DNA of 64,000 nucleotides, taken from positions 387,001 to 451,000 of the forward strand of contig NC_133933.1 in the NCBI RefSeq assembly GCF_031877795.1. Reading direction: 5' to 3'. This DNA is from Strix aluco. Its lineage: Eukaryota > Chordata > Aves > Strigiformes > Strigidae. Below the pieces are notes generated by a model. The model did no database searches. It saw only the letters and a list, made by a program, of their open reading frames with translations, and was not told where the DNA came from. The translations under genes were made by a program, and so were the position numbers. Of this stretch, positions 52,707 through 64,000 are shown one piece after another (position 1 is the first letter of the stretch; every line of letters starts with the position of its first letter).

Positions 52707-55700
52707 ATGACTTCTTTAATTCTGAATAAAACAGTGAAGGGATTTGGTTCTCCAGCCTTGAGAGCAAATAGTATGGTACAACTTTCATGCACACACTTGC
52801 CTGATTTTCCTCCTCAAATGAGGGTGACAGCATCCAGACCACAGGAAGTGTCCATGCCATGTCTTCTCTTCCAAACGTTGTCCAGGCGTTGTCTGGGAAA
52901 GCACTGAATACCCCGGACCAAAGCTGCTGCTACTTCATTAGCATACATGAGAGTGGGTCAGTGTTGAATCCACGTTCTGGAGTGGTTTATTGGCTAGTAT
53001 AGTCGTATCTATTAACATAGTTTATGCTGAGGGCTTGGCAATTAAATATCCAACTCTAAATAGCAAAAGTCAGTCAGGAAATTTCTAACAACTGTGTCTG
53101 AGAATTTGAAGACCTTCTCGTGTTGGAATGCTGGGGTGATAGCAGGTTCACATCAGGCCACCAGTACTAGAAGCACCTGGAAGTACACCAAGCCAAGATG
53201 GATACAGAACTGGCAATCAGCCACTCCAAAACTCAGTCTCTTGTCAAAGCTCTCAGGACCATGCTATGCGTCTCAATATTTTCACATTTGCAGAAGCAGG
53301 GAAAATAAAGCCCATCAGAGTGTAATCATTTCCCTTTCTCTTCTTCTCTGCTCTCATGTGAACTTAATACACATATGAGTATCTCTGAAAAAAATTTCCT
53401 TTGAAAGTTGCTTGCGTGCAGTACTAGGGTGCAGATTTCCAGGAAGGATGACTTTCCCAAGAAGAGTGTTGCAGAGACTATTGGCGTTAATCTCTCCCAC
53501 ACTTTGGTGGCTGAACTGCTTTATCCAAACTATCCAGACTAATATAAAACACAAAGAAATAATGGAACATCTTCCCTATTTGTTAATGCTTTTATTTTCT
53601 ATGCATGACCATAGTCTCTTGTAGTTTCAGTCTATGTTGCTTATATTCAGTTGTGCAGCAGAAACTAGTGAAATGTTTCCCCTGTTCATCAATAGAAGTA
53701 TTCCTCCGGAAGAAGAGACTTTGTTTCTTTCGAGGATTGTTTCCAAAATACTCAACTGAAACCTAGGAGAGATGGTCTTTGTATGTAACAAGCTATTTCC
53801 ATCTGGCTGGGAGGAACTGTGACTCAAATGTGTGTATTACCTGTCAAGAGATTAAATTAAAATGTAAAAAGGGTCCTCTTCCTACATCTACTCTAGACAC
53901 ATGAAAGTGGTTTTAAAATAAGGAATTGTTGGAAAAACGTATGGCAGTCTTCAGTCGTCTTTGATTTTTTTGTTTAACACTGTTGAACTGCACCTGAAGG
54001 GCTAGTTAGGTTTGTTCTTAATGTGTATAAAATAACTGAATATATAGATTAATTCCGTTGTGGTGAAAAAAACAACAAGAGCTGATGTCCTGCCGGAGCT
54101 CGTATTTACAAACAGGAACTGGTCAGGGATGTTAAGACTGGGGGCGGGCTTGGCTGCAGCGGCCACTGAGGTGGTGGAATTCAGGATCCGGAGAGACGGC
54201 AGTGAGGAAATTAAGTAAGGTCACAAACAGTGGTATCAGGAGAGCAGACTTTGGCCTTTCCAGGGATCTGCCTGGCAGAATCCCGTGTGTTAGCATTTGA
54301 TACATATTGCTATCGCTGGGCTGTTATGTGCTTTTAATTTCATTAATCTGAGTTTCAAATCTTTCTTCATGGTGGAGCACCTACTTGATTTAATGTTGAT
54401 AGGCCATCATGCATAGCTTAAAAAAACTTTTTAAAAAAAGGACCAGTGAGCCATATTTTCAGCCAAGTAAGATAACATGTATATTTTTAAACTTAAATGC
54501 AATCATTTCAGTCATTTTCCAATTAAATAAAAAAGATATGATTATCTAATGCCATGTAAAAAAAACCCAACCTTTTTTTTTAAGGTTCCAGTCAGGTTAT
54601 GAAGCTCATTTTCAAAGTAAAACTGCAAACATTTCTAAATATATTTATGACTTCATGATGAGATCATAAAAGTCAAAGCGTATAATTTTACTATTTTAAT
54701 ATTTAAATCACAAATATGGAATAAAGCTTTGGCTTTCAATTTTTTAAATTCTGAGGCAATTACAGATCTTTTTTTACTTATTCCAGCTGCCTGCATAATA
54801 CAAAAATAAAAGCAAATTTATGCAAGATACATTGCACAAATTAACATACATTAAAATTCTAGTTGTTTCTCAACTAGTCTGGTATTTTTGTGAGAGAAGA
54901 AGAATGTGGGTAATGTGTCACACATCAGTCAGATGTATTAATCTTTTGCTTTGAAAAATACAAGTATAATCAGAAAATATTGATGGCTCTATTGGTGGCT
55001 GAGCTGCAAGTATATTAGTACTGCAGACTGTACTGTTCCTGGAGATATTTTAAACTAGCTAGCTTAGGTATCACTAGCATGGAACTCAAAAAGGGCAAAC
55101 TTATCCTTAGTTTTATTATTCCTTCTATGGCAAATCTGGGAATTCCTCCAATACACCATTACTTAAAATATGTCTGCTTCCCACTGTATCTATTTGCCTA
55201 TACTGAGAGCACAACACTAGATATGAATATCCAAATCAGCTCAGAAGCTGGTTTGCAACACAGAATTTTAAAAGCTATACCCTGAGTATGCTGTATATAT
55301 AGTATATCCCACAGACCCTGTAGATGTAGATTTATTCTATTCAAATCTCAAATTACATTTTCATGTGCAGTTCAAACTTTACAATTGTGTAAACAATTAT
55401 TGGGAAAACAGCATTGATTTATTTCACTTCTAGTAGTTTTATTTGCTGTCATACGCTTCTGGTCTGAAGCTAATGAAGAATAAAATCTCTATGTAGTTCT
55501 TCTAGCATTGCAGCCAAAGCCTGGTATATATGAAGTAAGACCGCTGTGTTGTATCCCCTTCTCCTTTAGGGAATTTCACTTTTATGAATGCAGTGCCAAA
55601 TAATACATTTGGCCTGTTCCTTGAGAAGGTGCACTGGGCACTCTCATCCTGCTCTTTGACTTGTTCTGGTAAAGTATGACTGTCCACATGACGTAAGAAT

Positions 55701-58700
55701 TGACGAACTTGAACTGTCATTAAGGTAGACAGCTTGAGCCTCTTTGAACTTTATCTATCATTTCTATTGCTTTTAGAAATGTTAATTTATGATGCCTGCC
55801 TTTGTAGGACAGAGGCATTTGGGAGAAGTAGATTCTGCCGTCATCTGCTGCAGAAAGGCTGGTGAATCTTGGGGGCAGAGCAGAGACAAGGGGTGTCTGA
55901 TGCACCTGCATCTTGTCTTTTAGACAGGACCCAGGGTACGTGCCAGGGGCTTTCTTAGATACAGACTGTATACTAGCTTGTGTCTGCACAGCCTTTGTGT
56001 TGGATAGTCATTATTATGCAGATATATATAGTGCCTTAATATGCTTGCAAACAATTACCACAAAGATTAAAGGAAGTTTGTTTATTCTTCCTAAATATCA
56101 TTAAAATACTATGTTGGTATTAACTCCTGATTTTTTAATTATAATCTCAAAAATAAGATTTTTATATCATAGAAATCGAAAAAGTAATTTCATTTTCTAG
56201 TCCTGATGAACTACAGTTTCTCATCTGAAAACACTACTCATGCCCACATTAGCCTGAAAAAATACTTCTTTAGAGCTTATACAGTCTTCTCTGACATTCC
56301 AAAAGGCAAAAGCAAACAAAGATGGTACTTTGGCTTCTGTAATTAGTATTAACATTTATATTTGAAGCTGCTTCTTTCTTTTACTTAGTTAGGCAGTGGG
56401 TTGATGGAAGAATATAACCGACTTTCTAATGGACTTTCTAACTCCTCAGGCAGTTTGCTTTTGTATGAACCACTGTGCTAGGGTGAACTTGATGTACTAA
56501 GGAACTAATAAAGCCATTTATTTTTTTTCTCCTTGATTTTATTCTTTTTTATCTTTTTTTTTTTTTAAGAAAAGCATCAAAAGTACTTATATAACATGGC
56601 AGTAAATGACTTAGAGGAAATAATAATATTGCAGGAAAATACTAAGGGTTAAAAAGAAATTAAAAGTGGAACAATTAAAACATTTTATCATTTCTTGAGT
56701 GACTGTACAAAGTTTATTTGGATCTTAAGCATCATAGAATTATTCTAATGCATAAAAATGATCAGTGAACCAGGAAAGACATAAAAAATTGAAAATAAAC
56801 CTTTTCCTGATTATAATTTCTATGTACAGTTAAGTTCTAAGAATGACCAGTTAATTTCTGTCTTCCACCAGATATAGGTGAAACTTGTTTATTCACATAG
56901 TTTGGGGGGTTTACGCTTCCATGGCAAAGGGTAATATTTTCATAGTCTTGATTTCTGTAAAGATAAACTCAACAGTATTTGCATGTGTTGAGCAAAGGAA
57001 GCTTTTTAAGGGCTTTCAATGTCTTTATCTAGTCCTTACAGTGGTTTTAGTGGTTTTAATAGGAAATGTAGGTGTGTCAGTGGAATGTCAATGCTAGGTT
57101 GCTTTTAGTTAGCCAGTATCCTAAAATATAACTGTTACAAAAACTTGGCAGAATCTGGCTCTTAAATAAATTTGGAGAAATCACAGTTTATTGGAATTCT
57201 TTGCGTTATGGTTCTCAAACTGGCAAAGGCCACGGGTTATATGGCCTGGATGTAGTCACCATTTACCTACACTTTGTGAAGAAATAACTTTAGATTTCCT
57301 GTCACAGATCTATTTGGTATCTGCCCTTGTTTGTAGTGGATATATTCATATGCACTGCCCTCAGGAGGAAAGGGTGCTTCCTTTATTTAATTGTGATGAA
57401 GAGGGAGGCAGTAAGCTAACCGTACATGTGTTTTGTTACCTTTTACATAGGCTTTTACAGTCCTTTAACCTTCCCAGTGCCTCCATGTGAGTAACAGCTA
57501 GAAGGAGGTGAGATAAAGCCTTTGCTAGTCAGCTTCCATCTAGTTGGTAACAGTAATGTGGGGCTGGAGAAATTTTGAGTTCACTTCCAATTTCTGAGAA
57601 GAAATGGACCTTGATAGTCCCACAGGTTTCTGTTGCTACTGGCTTCAAGAACTCTTAATGTCTTTAGACATTTTTACCAGCCTGTTCCCAGTTCCTGCAT
57701 CTAGGGTAATAGTCAGAGGTGAAGCAGTTGTAGCTGAAGTCCTGATGCCTGCGTCCAGGATCTTCAGAGGATTCCACGAGCAAATAGGTATGTCTTGATA
57801 GTGATTTTCTAAGGCACGAGAGTTGGCCATAATTAGACGTATTTTCACAACTGGAGCAAAATACATATCATCCTTCAGCTTGAGCAACTGAGTTTTGAAA
57901 CATTTTAAATAGCTGCAGGCAGTGCTATGAGCCAGATTTCCATTAAAATTGTGTCTTTTGATTAATAAGGATTTTATTTCAGTATAAGGCTTCAAAATGA
58001 GCTTCCTTTTCCTAGACATCTGAAATCCTCCACTTGGCCAACCAATCACCTTAACTACATGAGATGTTTAGTGTAATGCCTGTCTCTTAGACACTAGAGA
58101 TTCCACTAGAAAAAAGACTGTAGAATGAAATCTGTGATATCAAATTGATGTGGACTTGAATTGTAGCTTGATAAAAAACAGCTCTGTCTTGTGAGGATAT
58201 TGTGTTGTCTACCCCCAGTTAAGCACAAGTTTCTCAGATGAGTCTTTTACCTCTCCTTAACCTGCTGCACTTGAAAAAACAGAACTCAGAAGTTGCAAAT
58301 AGAAGTGGGCGGTTAAAATACCTGCACCTGAGCTTGCCAGGGTTGTCAATTTGCAACAAATGTGGATCAGCTGGGAGAGGGAGAGGACGATAGTTGTGGG
58401 TTAGATGTAGAATTGAGTTGTGAAGCTGGACTCACAGCAGCTGGTCAGGAGACTCGGTAAGCACTTACGTTGCTTATTTATGCTTTTCCAAACAAAAAAA
58501 CAACTTTAAAATGTATTTGTTTCATTTGATAAAAAAATTTTAAAATAATTTCTCAAATATTTTAATATTTTTTCCATTAAAAGGCAGACCTTTCCCTACC
58601 TAGTTGTTCAAATTTAGCATGGTTAATTGGTAGTCAGAAGCAATGTTCTACTGAATTTAAAAACAGCCGTAGTTGCAATGACTGACAAAGCCTGTGGTAG

Positions 58701-60054
58701 ACAGGAGAGAAGGCTAAAAGGTAAGCAGTGGAAAATTCTGATCTGCATTAACTTCTAAGTGTGTTTCTCTGGTGTTTTACTGCTTATCTTTCTGGATTTT
58801 ATGCACAGAGTAGTGATATGTTACTGGTGAACCCGTCTGCTGGTTGTACTGTGATGGTGCATAACTTCATTATCAGAAGTATAGAAAAGTATGGTGAGAC
58901 CAAGGCTTTGTTTTTAATCCTTAATGACTTTCGATTTTGGTGTTAAAAAATTATACTTAGCTGCTTTTTGTTTAATAATAGGTTGTTGTTGGGTGACATG
59001 CCTTCCCTATATGGCAGCTAGAATAGACACTGGGAAACTAGATATGTTCTTTTATGTAAGAAGCTATACAAGTAGGTGATGCGGGATGGGCTCTAGTAGC
59101 ATTGTGTCACGTTAATTGGTAACTGAGGCACAGAATCTTTGTCTAATCTAGCCCATACAAAAAAGATACTTGTCTTCAGGTTGTGTCAGACTATATGAAG
59201 CAAGCCAACATCTGTCATATTTATTTTTAGTAAGTGCACTTCTTGAAAAATAAAATAATTTAGTGGATTATTGTATAGAAACTTTTCTGGTTTTAATTGC
59301 TAGAAAAAGGGAAAATGGATTTATACTACATAATTTTTAAAGCAATCTTTGAATTTTTAGGAGTAGTGTTTATATTTATGTTGTACACAATTAGTTGTTG
59401 AAACAGAGTTTCAGAAGTCTGACAAGAGTGCTTATAAAACCGATATTCATGACCTTGCCACTGACGCACTGTAACTTGAAATTTAGAGTACAGACCTGTT
59501 TGAATGCTAAATACGACATCTGTATGCTCTGCAATGTTTTCTGCTGCAGTGTAATCTTTGTTGTTATTCACTTCGGCACACCAAACAGGGAGCAGGATTT
59601 CTATACAATCATACAAGAATTGCTTTCCTATTTCTGCTATTTTTTCAACTTCTATAATACAGGGAAAGATAGTTTCTCTGAGAACCAAAGAGAACATGAG
59701 CTTTCAACTGATGATGAGAAAATAGCATTAACAATTCTGTCCTCTTTGCAGTTCTTAACAGAGCAATGTGTCTCAGTTTAAGTGAAGTAGAAATAAAACT
59801 CATAATTAAAAGAGTATAGCTTATCTCAGACACTTAACCATGCTGACTTAGAAGTTTGATTAAATTTTATTGCTTCCTAGCAGAAGTCCTAAAACTGGAC
59901 TATATCTGTGTACGTAGCCAACACGCTGGTGTTACATGTCTTCTACTACAGCATGGTTAACAAATATTAACTGCTTGTTGCAGCAATTGGCTGGTATAGA
60001 TACTTCCAATTCCTGTGTACTGTGCAAGATTCTGCCCTTCATTATACCTCGAGG

Positions 60055-60704
60055 TGTTACCATAAATTTGGTCTCAAAAGAACCCTCTAAGATTTAGTTT
60101 GAAATTTTAGAAGGCAGGCATCCTTTATTGCAGTGCTGGATGCAGGGGGGATCATTCCACCTAATGTGCATGCCAAAAGACAAAGGCACACTCATTATAT
60201 ACAATAAAAGAAATGAATATTCATATAATTTCTGAGAAGTCCACACCTATTTCTAGAGGATCTAATGCATATGTTAATACATTGTGCGAGGGTACTAAAA
60301 TTTGGGGAAGGGTCTCTGAGGGTCTTCCATGGGGGTCTTTGGTGGTCCCTAGTGCTGTTGAAGAGGTGTCTGTTAGTGTCCTTTCCATGAACTCTGAGTC
60401 CTTTTTCATATAAGGCCTTGTCCTGGCTCATTGCTCTGTCTGTGAAGTTTCTCAGCTTTCTTATCTTTGGCTCCCACAGGTGTCTGTTGGTTTCTCTGCC
60501 CTCCCCAGGATGCACCCATCACAGTTGTAAAAATTACGTCTTTGGGTGTGTTCTTGTCTGAGACCCCTTACAGCAGTTAGCACCAACTGCTTGTAGGCAT
60601 CGGAGGTCTGTTAGCTTATGGAGGTGTGACTGGACGCAGAACATGGACAGTTGTCATTCAGAAAGTACAAAAGTAAACTTAAATCTAATCCCTTCTCCAC
60701 CACA
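60055..60704 (-). mobile_element. Probable ERV solo LTR, minus orientation (boundaries approximate)
   Basis: Read on the minus strand, the block has an AATAAA followed by a GATGCC-type R/U5-like stretch (+ strand 60,117-60,131) and ends in ...ATGGTAACA, a retroviral-type terminus at + position 60,055. The opposite end is placed at an ACA at 60,704, but no matching target duplication is seen, so that boundary is uncertain. No viral coding region is present. The minus-strand open frame within (60,195-60,515) is taken as chance in LTR sequence. Confidence 0.5.
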
Positions 60705-60903
60705 GGAAAATTCTTTTATCTCCTTCAATGTGGTGTGGTGATCATCTGGTGTGCAATACCATATTTTTAAAAAGTAACAAAATTGCTGGGTTTGGCTTCA
60801 CATGTCAGTGGGATAATGAGAAATGTCATCTGGCTGTATTCAAAGGAGAAAAAAGCATTCTTAGTAGCACTGAAAACTCCCTGTAGTCTAGGGCATCTAA
60901 AAG

Positions 60904-61148
60904 TTAATGTTTTTCTCCAGCCACATTTAGTAGTGCCACACTTGTAATTTCTGTAGACATCTGTGGACTTTCTGTGTAAAAAGAATCATCATCTGCTTCT
61001 GGCCGACCAAATGCAGCTTGCTGTGTGTTGGTTTGATGTATTATTGAATCAAGGTCTTGCTCTTCTCCACTTCTTTCCATTAAAGTGCTTAAACTCCAAA
61101 TGTTGCGTGCCAGGATTACCATGAGAAGAATGCCGAAATAGGATGCAG
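60904..61148 (-). CDS. Candidate terminal exon of an unrecognised nested gene
   Basis: On the minus strand, acceptor ...atgttacag precedes 61,148. The frame is then open for 80 residues to a stop at 60,904-60,906. It starts with a short hydrophobic run (ASYFGILLMVILARNIW), followed by a polar acidic tail (ERSGEEQDLDSI, EADDDSFYTESP) and ends VAGEKH. Read as a protein this could be a weak membrane anchor plus cytosolic tail. No family is recognised. Phase matches the candidate exon upstream (G|CT codon). It could also be a chance frame or a decayed gene. Confidence 0.25.
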
Positions 61149-61590
61149 CTGTAACATGGTGCATTCATTGCACTTGAAGTAAGAACAGATTTCCTAGGCT
61201 TGAAATCCTTATTTCTGCTAATCAGTTAAAGGCAAACCTATGCAAACAGTATTATTATGCCAGCATGAATTTTTTAACAAAAACCTATGAGTTTCGTCAG
61301 ATCATACAACTTGTCATGTATGTGAATATACCTAGGGGTATTCAACAGGATGAGATGAAATCTCTTAAACTAAAAGTTAAAGTGGGAGTGATCCAGACAA
61401 GTTAGGACAGTGGCTGGGTATTTTTCCTTGTTCTCTATAATATTTCCTGTTTCTCCTTGACTGTTCTTCTCTGGGTTTCTTTGGTTATTTTTCTCATGCC
61501 TTCTATATTTTAGTCATTTTGTGGCTCCCTCTTGATTCCTCATTTTCTTAGCTATATCTGTTGTTTTTCCTGTTTCCAAGATTTTCTTAC

Positions 61591-61796
61591 CATTTCCTCT
61601 CTCCTCTTTCTCAGATGTTTCTGCAAGTGTTTTGACTTGGATTGTGCCTTGAGTGATCTGCGTGGTTATGACTATATTCTCTGATATCTGGGAGATATAC
61701 ATGAAGTAGGGTAGATCCAGGAAATCCCCAAGCCCAATTGCTGATTCAGCCTCTGGAAAGAATACCTTCAGCTGCACTGTCAAGCATAGGGCCCAT
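61591..61796 (-). CDS. Candidate internal exon of an unrecognised nested gene
   Basis: On the minus strand, acceptor ggctgcag precedes 61,796 and a strong donor AATG|gtaaga follows 61,591. The 206-nt segment is open in the frame TVQLKVFFPEAESAIGLG to ...LAETSEKEERGN, ending with one base that the next candidate exon completes in frame. Upstream phase is 2. No matching upstream exon was found, so the model is incomplete. I cannot name a family. Confidence 0.25.
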
Positions 61797-64000
61797 CTGC
61801 AGCCACACTAGTACAAGTGGACTGACATCGTCGTGCTGTGGGCAATTAATTAGTGCACAGATATTTGCTGTTCATTATGACCACCAATTTTCAGAGCTGT
61901 TGGCTTAATCTTTGCCTGAGTTATGATCGTATCTCTGCATTTGGGAGAAAAGGCACAGCTACATTCAGTTCATTTTTAGTTATTTCAGCCCTAGAGTGTG
62001 ATGAAATCCGAAAAATAAACAGTTTGATTACTAGCAGCAATGCACAGTCTGTATCGTGACTGCACTTTGAATCTGGTATTTTGACAGAGTCAGACTGAAA
62101 TAGGGTGAACACGGGAAATCGAGGAGGCTACAACATGTGACAGTGGCCGTGATTTCTTAACTTACAGATTTTATCAGATGTATAAATTGTATTTTCAGTC
62201 ACAGTGTTCAGACTGGCCTTAAAAATCTTAATACCAGATGAAAATGAAAGTTTTGCTAGTTTCTGTTGAGCAATACCAAATTTACCGGAGGGTATAATTA
62301 GTTTTCAGTGTATTGAAATATCGTTGAGTTACTGTGATATCATTTATGGTGGTGTTTTTAATCTCAGCATCATAGACCAAGTATCTACTTGATGTTTTAC
62401 TATGCATTTATTTCAAAACATTTTACGTTGTCTGTTTAAGTATCGTAAACATAGACTAGAATAGAGTAGGGGGCAAATATAATGCTCAACTAAGTATAGC
62501 TTTTTCCTCTTTCCTGACCCTCTGCTTTTAGTCTCCAATTCTAGTATGTTTTCCTTTACAACTGATTGATCCAGCTCCCTCTTACTGATTTTGTCAAATC
62601 ACAATGCTTAAATCAAGAGGTTCCACGTGTATCTATCTGTTCTGGGTATTTACTTACATGTCTTTTGGCCAAAGTCTTTACAGTCTCATTACCTCATTAC
62701 CTTTTTTATGGTTGCTATGATTTTCAGACTTGCATACTTAAAATTTTCAAGCAGGGCCAAGAATGAGGTCAAGCAGCAAGAGGTTACCCAGAAATCCCTC
62801 AAGTGTCTGAAAAGCCAATTCCCTCTCCTTTCTAATTTATAGTTTTGGTAGCTTCCTGTTCTGTTTCTACACCAAAAAAAAAAAATCACTAAGTTTTATT
62901 TCAGACCAGAAAAAGCACTACAGCTGTTTTGACTAAACTCCACACATCAACGCAACTTTATCCAGCTCATGTTTGTTTAGCAGCATCTCTGTACTTCTCT
63001 GAGCCTGGGCCAAGACCCTCTCTTTCCAGTATATCTTTAGGTCTTTTCCTGAAAAAATAGTCATACCATGCTACCAATGAGAAGTTCCAGAAATTTCATA
63101 GTTGTGTCATTTTGGGGGTTATAGTCAGACATTGCAGCATGTTGCAGTCATCATCATGAATGCAAATATAATTAGACTCAGATGGAAACTCTGTGCATGC
63201 ATGTGAAAGCTGAAGGGGAAAACTGGTATATGGTAATTTAATTTCAGAATTACGCGGTCGGGTCTGTTTGGTGTGGTGAGGCTAATAAGAAATACTGTAT
63301 ATTTTTCCGTGATCACTTGTTGCTTAAAAAACATAATTCATGAGGATATCAACAGTTGATTATACTTACCTTTCAATGTCATTAAATGGGCTTTGGATAA
63401 AATGTCCTGGGACTTCTTTTCATTGACAGAAGCTCAGAGTTGCAAAATATTCATGAGATAGATATTAATAAATATACATGAGAAAATTAGGGACCTGTGT
63501 GACCTTTGTGTTACTGCAGCCACGTGTGAGGAGGAACCACAGTGCTGTAGGATTGTGCTGCAGTGCTGTTCTCTTTTACTGAATTTGCCAATTTTTTCTC
63601 TGTCTACAGATGCATATGAGTGTAAATCAGAGCTGGCCATGATTAAAGTGCAGAAGGTTTTAGCTCAAAACATTACATTCTAAGAGGTTTTTTCTCTTGC
63701 TTCTTTCGCTTCTGTTATTGGGGAAATTTTAATCACTTGATCAAAAGCAATTTAGTCTCTAAGTCTGGCCTGGCTCTGCGAGAGCTCTGTAGCTCCGTGG
63801 TGCAACCATGAATTCCATGTTCTGCTACATTGCTTATGCAGCCTTATGGGCCTGATCTGTCAAGACTTCTAATAAGCACTGAGCTGCTGAACAAACTTTA
63901 TTGAGACGTGGTGGAATAACTCCATAGGCTTGAATAACAAGCACCGGCCCAGGGAGCAGCTCAGCAGTAATTTCCGAAGGACAAAGAGGAGTAGTTTTAG

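Noticed and set aside
57705-57787. A + strand exon-like segment (tctag acceptor, gtatgt donor) with open frame VIVRGEAVVAEVLMPASR
   Set aside because: At 83 nt it would shift the EML6 frame if spliced after exon 1, and the acceptor tract is weak. The opposite strand is also open here, so the openness may be compositional.
57645-58049. A 134-codon minus-strand open frame
   Set aside because: No recognisable family, no clear splice signals, and no link to the candidate exons at 60.9-61.8 kb, which have their own stop.
59326-59697. A 123-codon minus-strand open frame with several Cys residues
   Set aside because: Looks mildly protein-like and has a ttctcag before its Glu-Thr-Ile-Phe start. It lies downstream of the stop of the neighbouring candidate gene and matches nothing I know. 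Evidence is too thin for a feature.
61921-62112. Minus-strand segment after tatttcag as a further upstream exon of the candidate nested gene
   Set aside because: No donor of the required phase 2 was found before the frame ends, so it cannot be joined to the exon at 61,591-61,796.

Overview
The window is vertebrate nuclear DNA, most likely from a bird. It has short GT-AG introns around exons that code for a near-human protein, CR1-type retroposon 3' ends, and an avian-type solo LTR. The species cannot be fixed from the sequence alone. Gene identities and residue numbers come from reading the translation against human proteins recalled from memory, not from a database search.

Region 1 (1-about 24,150, + strand) is the 3' part of SPTBN1, non-erythrocytic beta-II spectrin. 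Sixteen coding exons (658-21,813) join in frame into 939 residues, matching human residues about 1,425 to 2,364. They cover the end of spectrin repeat 11, repeats 12-16 (including the ankyrin-binding repeats 14-15), the partial repeat 17 that pairs with alpha-spectrin, a Ser/Thr/Pro-rich linker, the PH domain and the basic C-terminus. The 5' half of the gene lies upstream of the window. The exon ending at 12,533 can also be read straight through its donor into a 28-codon tail and stop (12,534-12,620). This is the alternative short C-terminus that lacks the PH domain. A 3'UTR of about 2.3 kb with several AATAAA signals follows the long-form stop.

Region 2 (about 24,150-30,880) is intergenic. 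It holds a GC-rich patch near 26.8-27.2 kb and one exon-like segment at 29,470-29,557.

Region 3 (about 30,880-33,152) is a CpG-rich promoter and leader region with tandem duplications, leading into the first coding exon of EML6 (32,956-33,152, + strand). The order SPTBN1 then EML6 on the same strand is the same as on human 2p16.

Region 4 (33,153-64,000) appears to be EML6 intron 1, since I find no second EML6 exon. It contains an ERVL-like solo LTR with a perfect 5-bp target duplication (43,530-44,078), a second LTR-like block on the minus strand (about 60,055-60,704), CR1 debris, simple repeats, two striking transcription-factor-site arrangements (48.16 kb and 52.69 kb) and a phase-compatible two-exon open frame on the minus strand (60,904-61,796) whose product I do not recognise.
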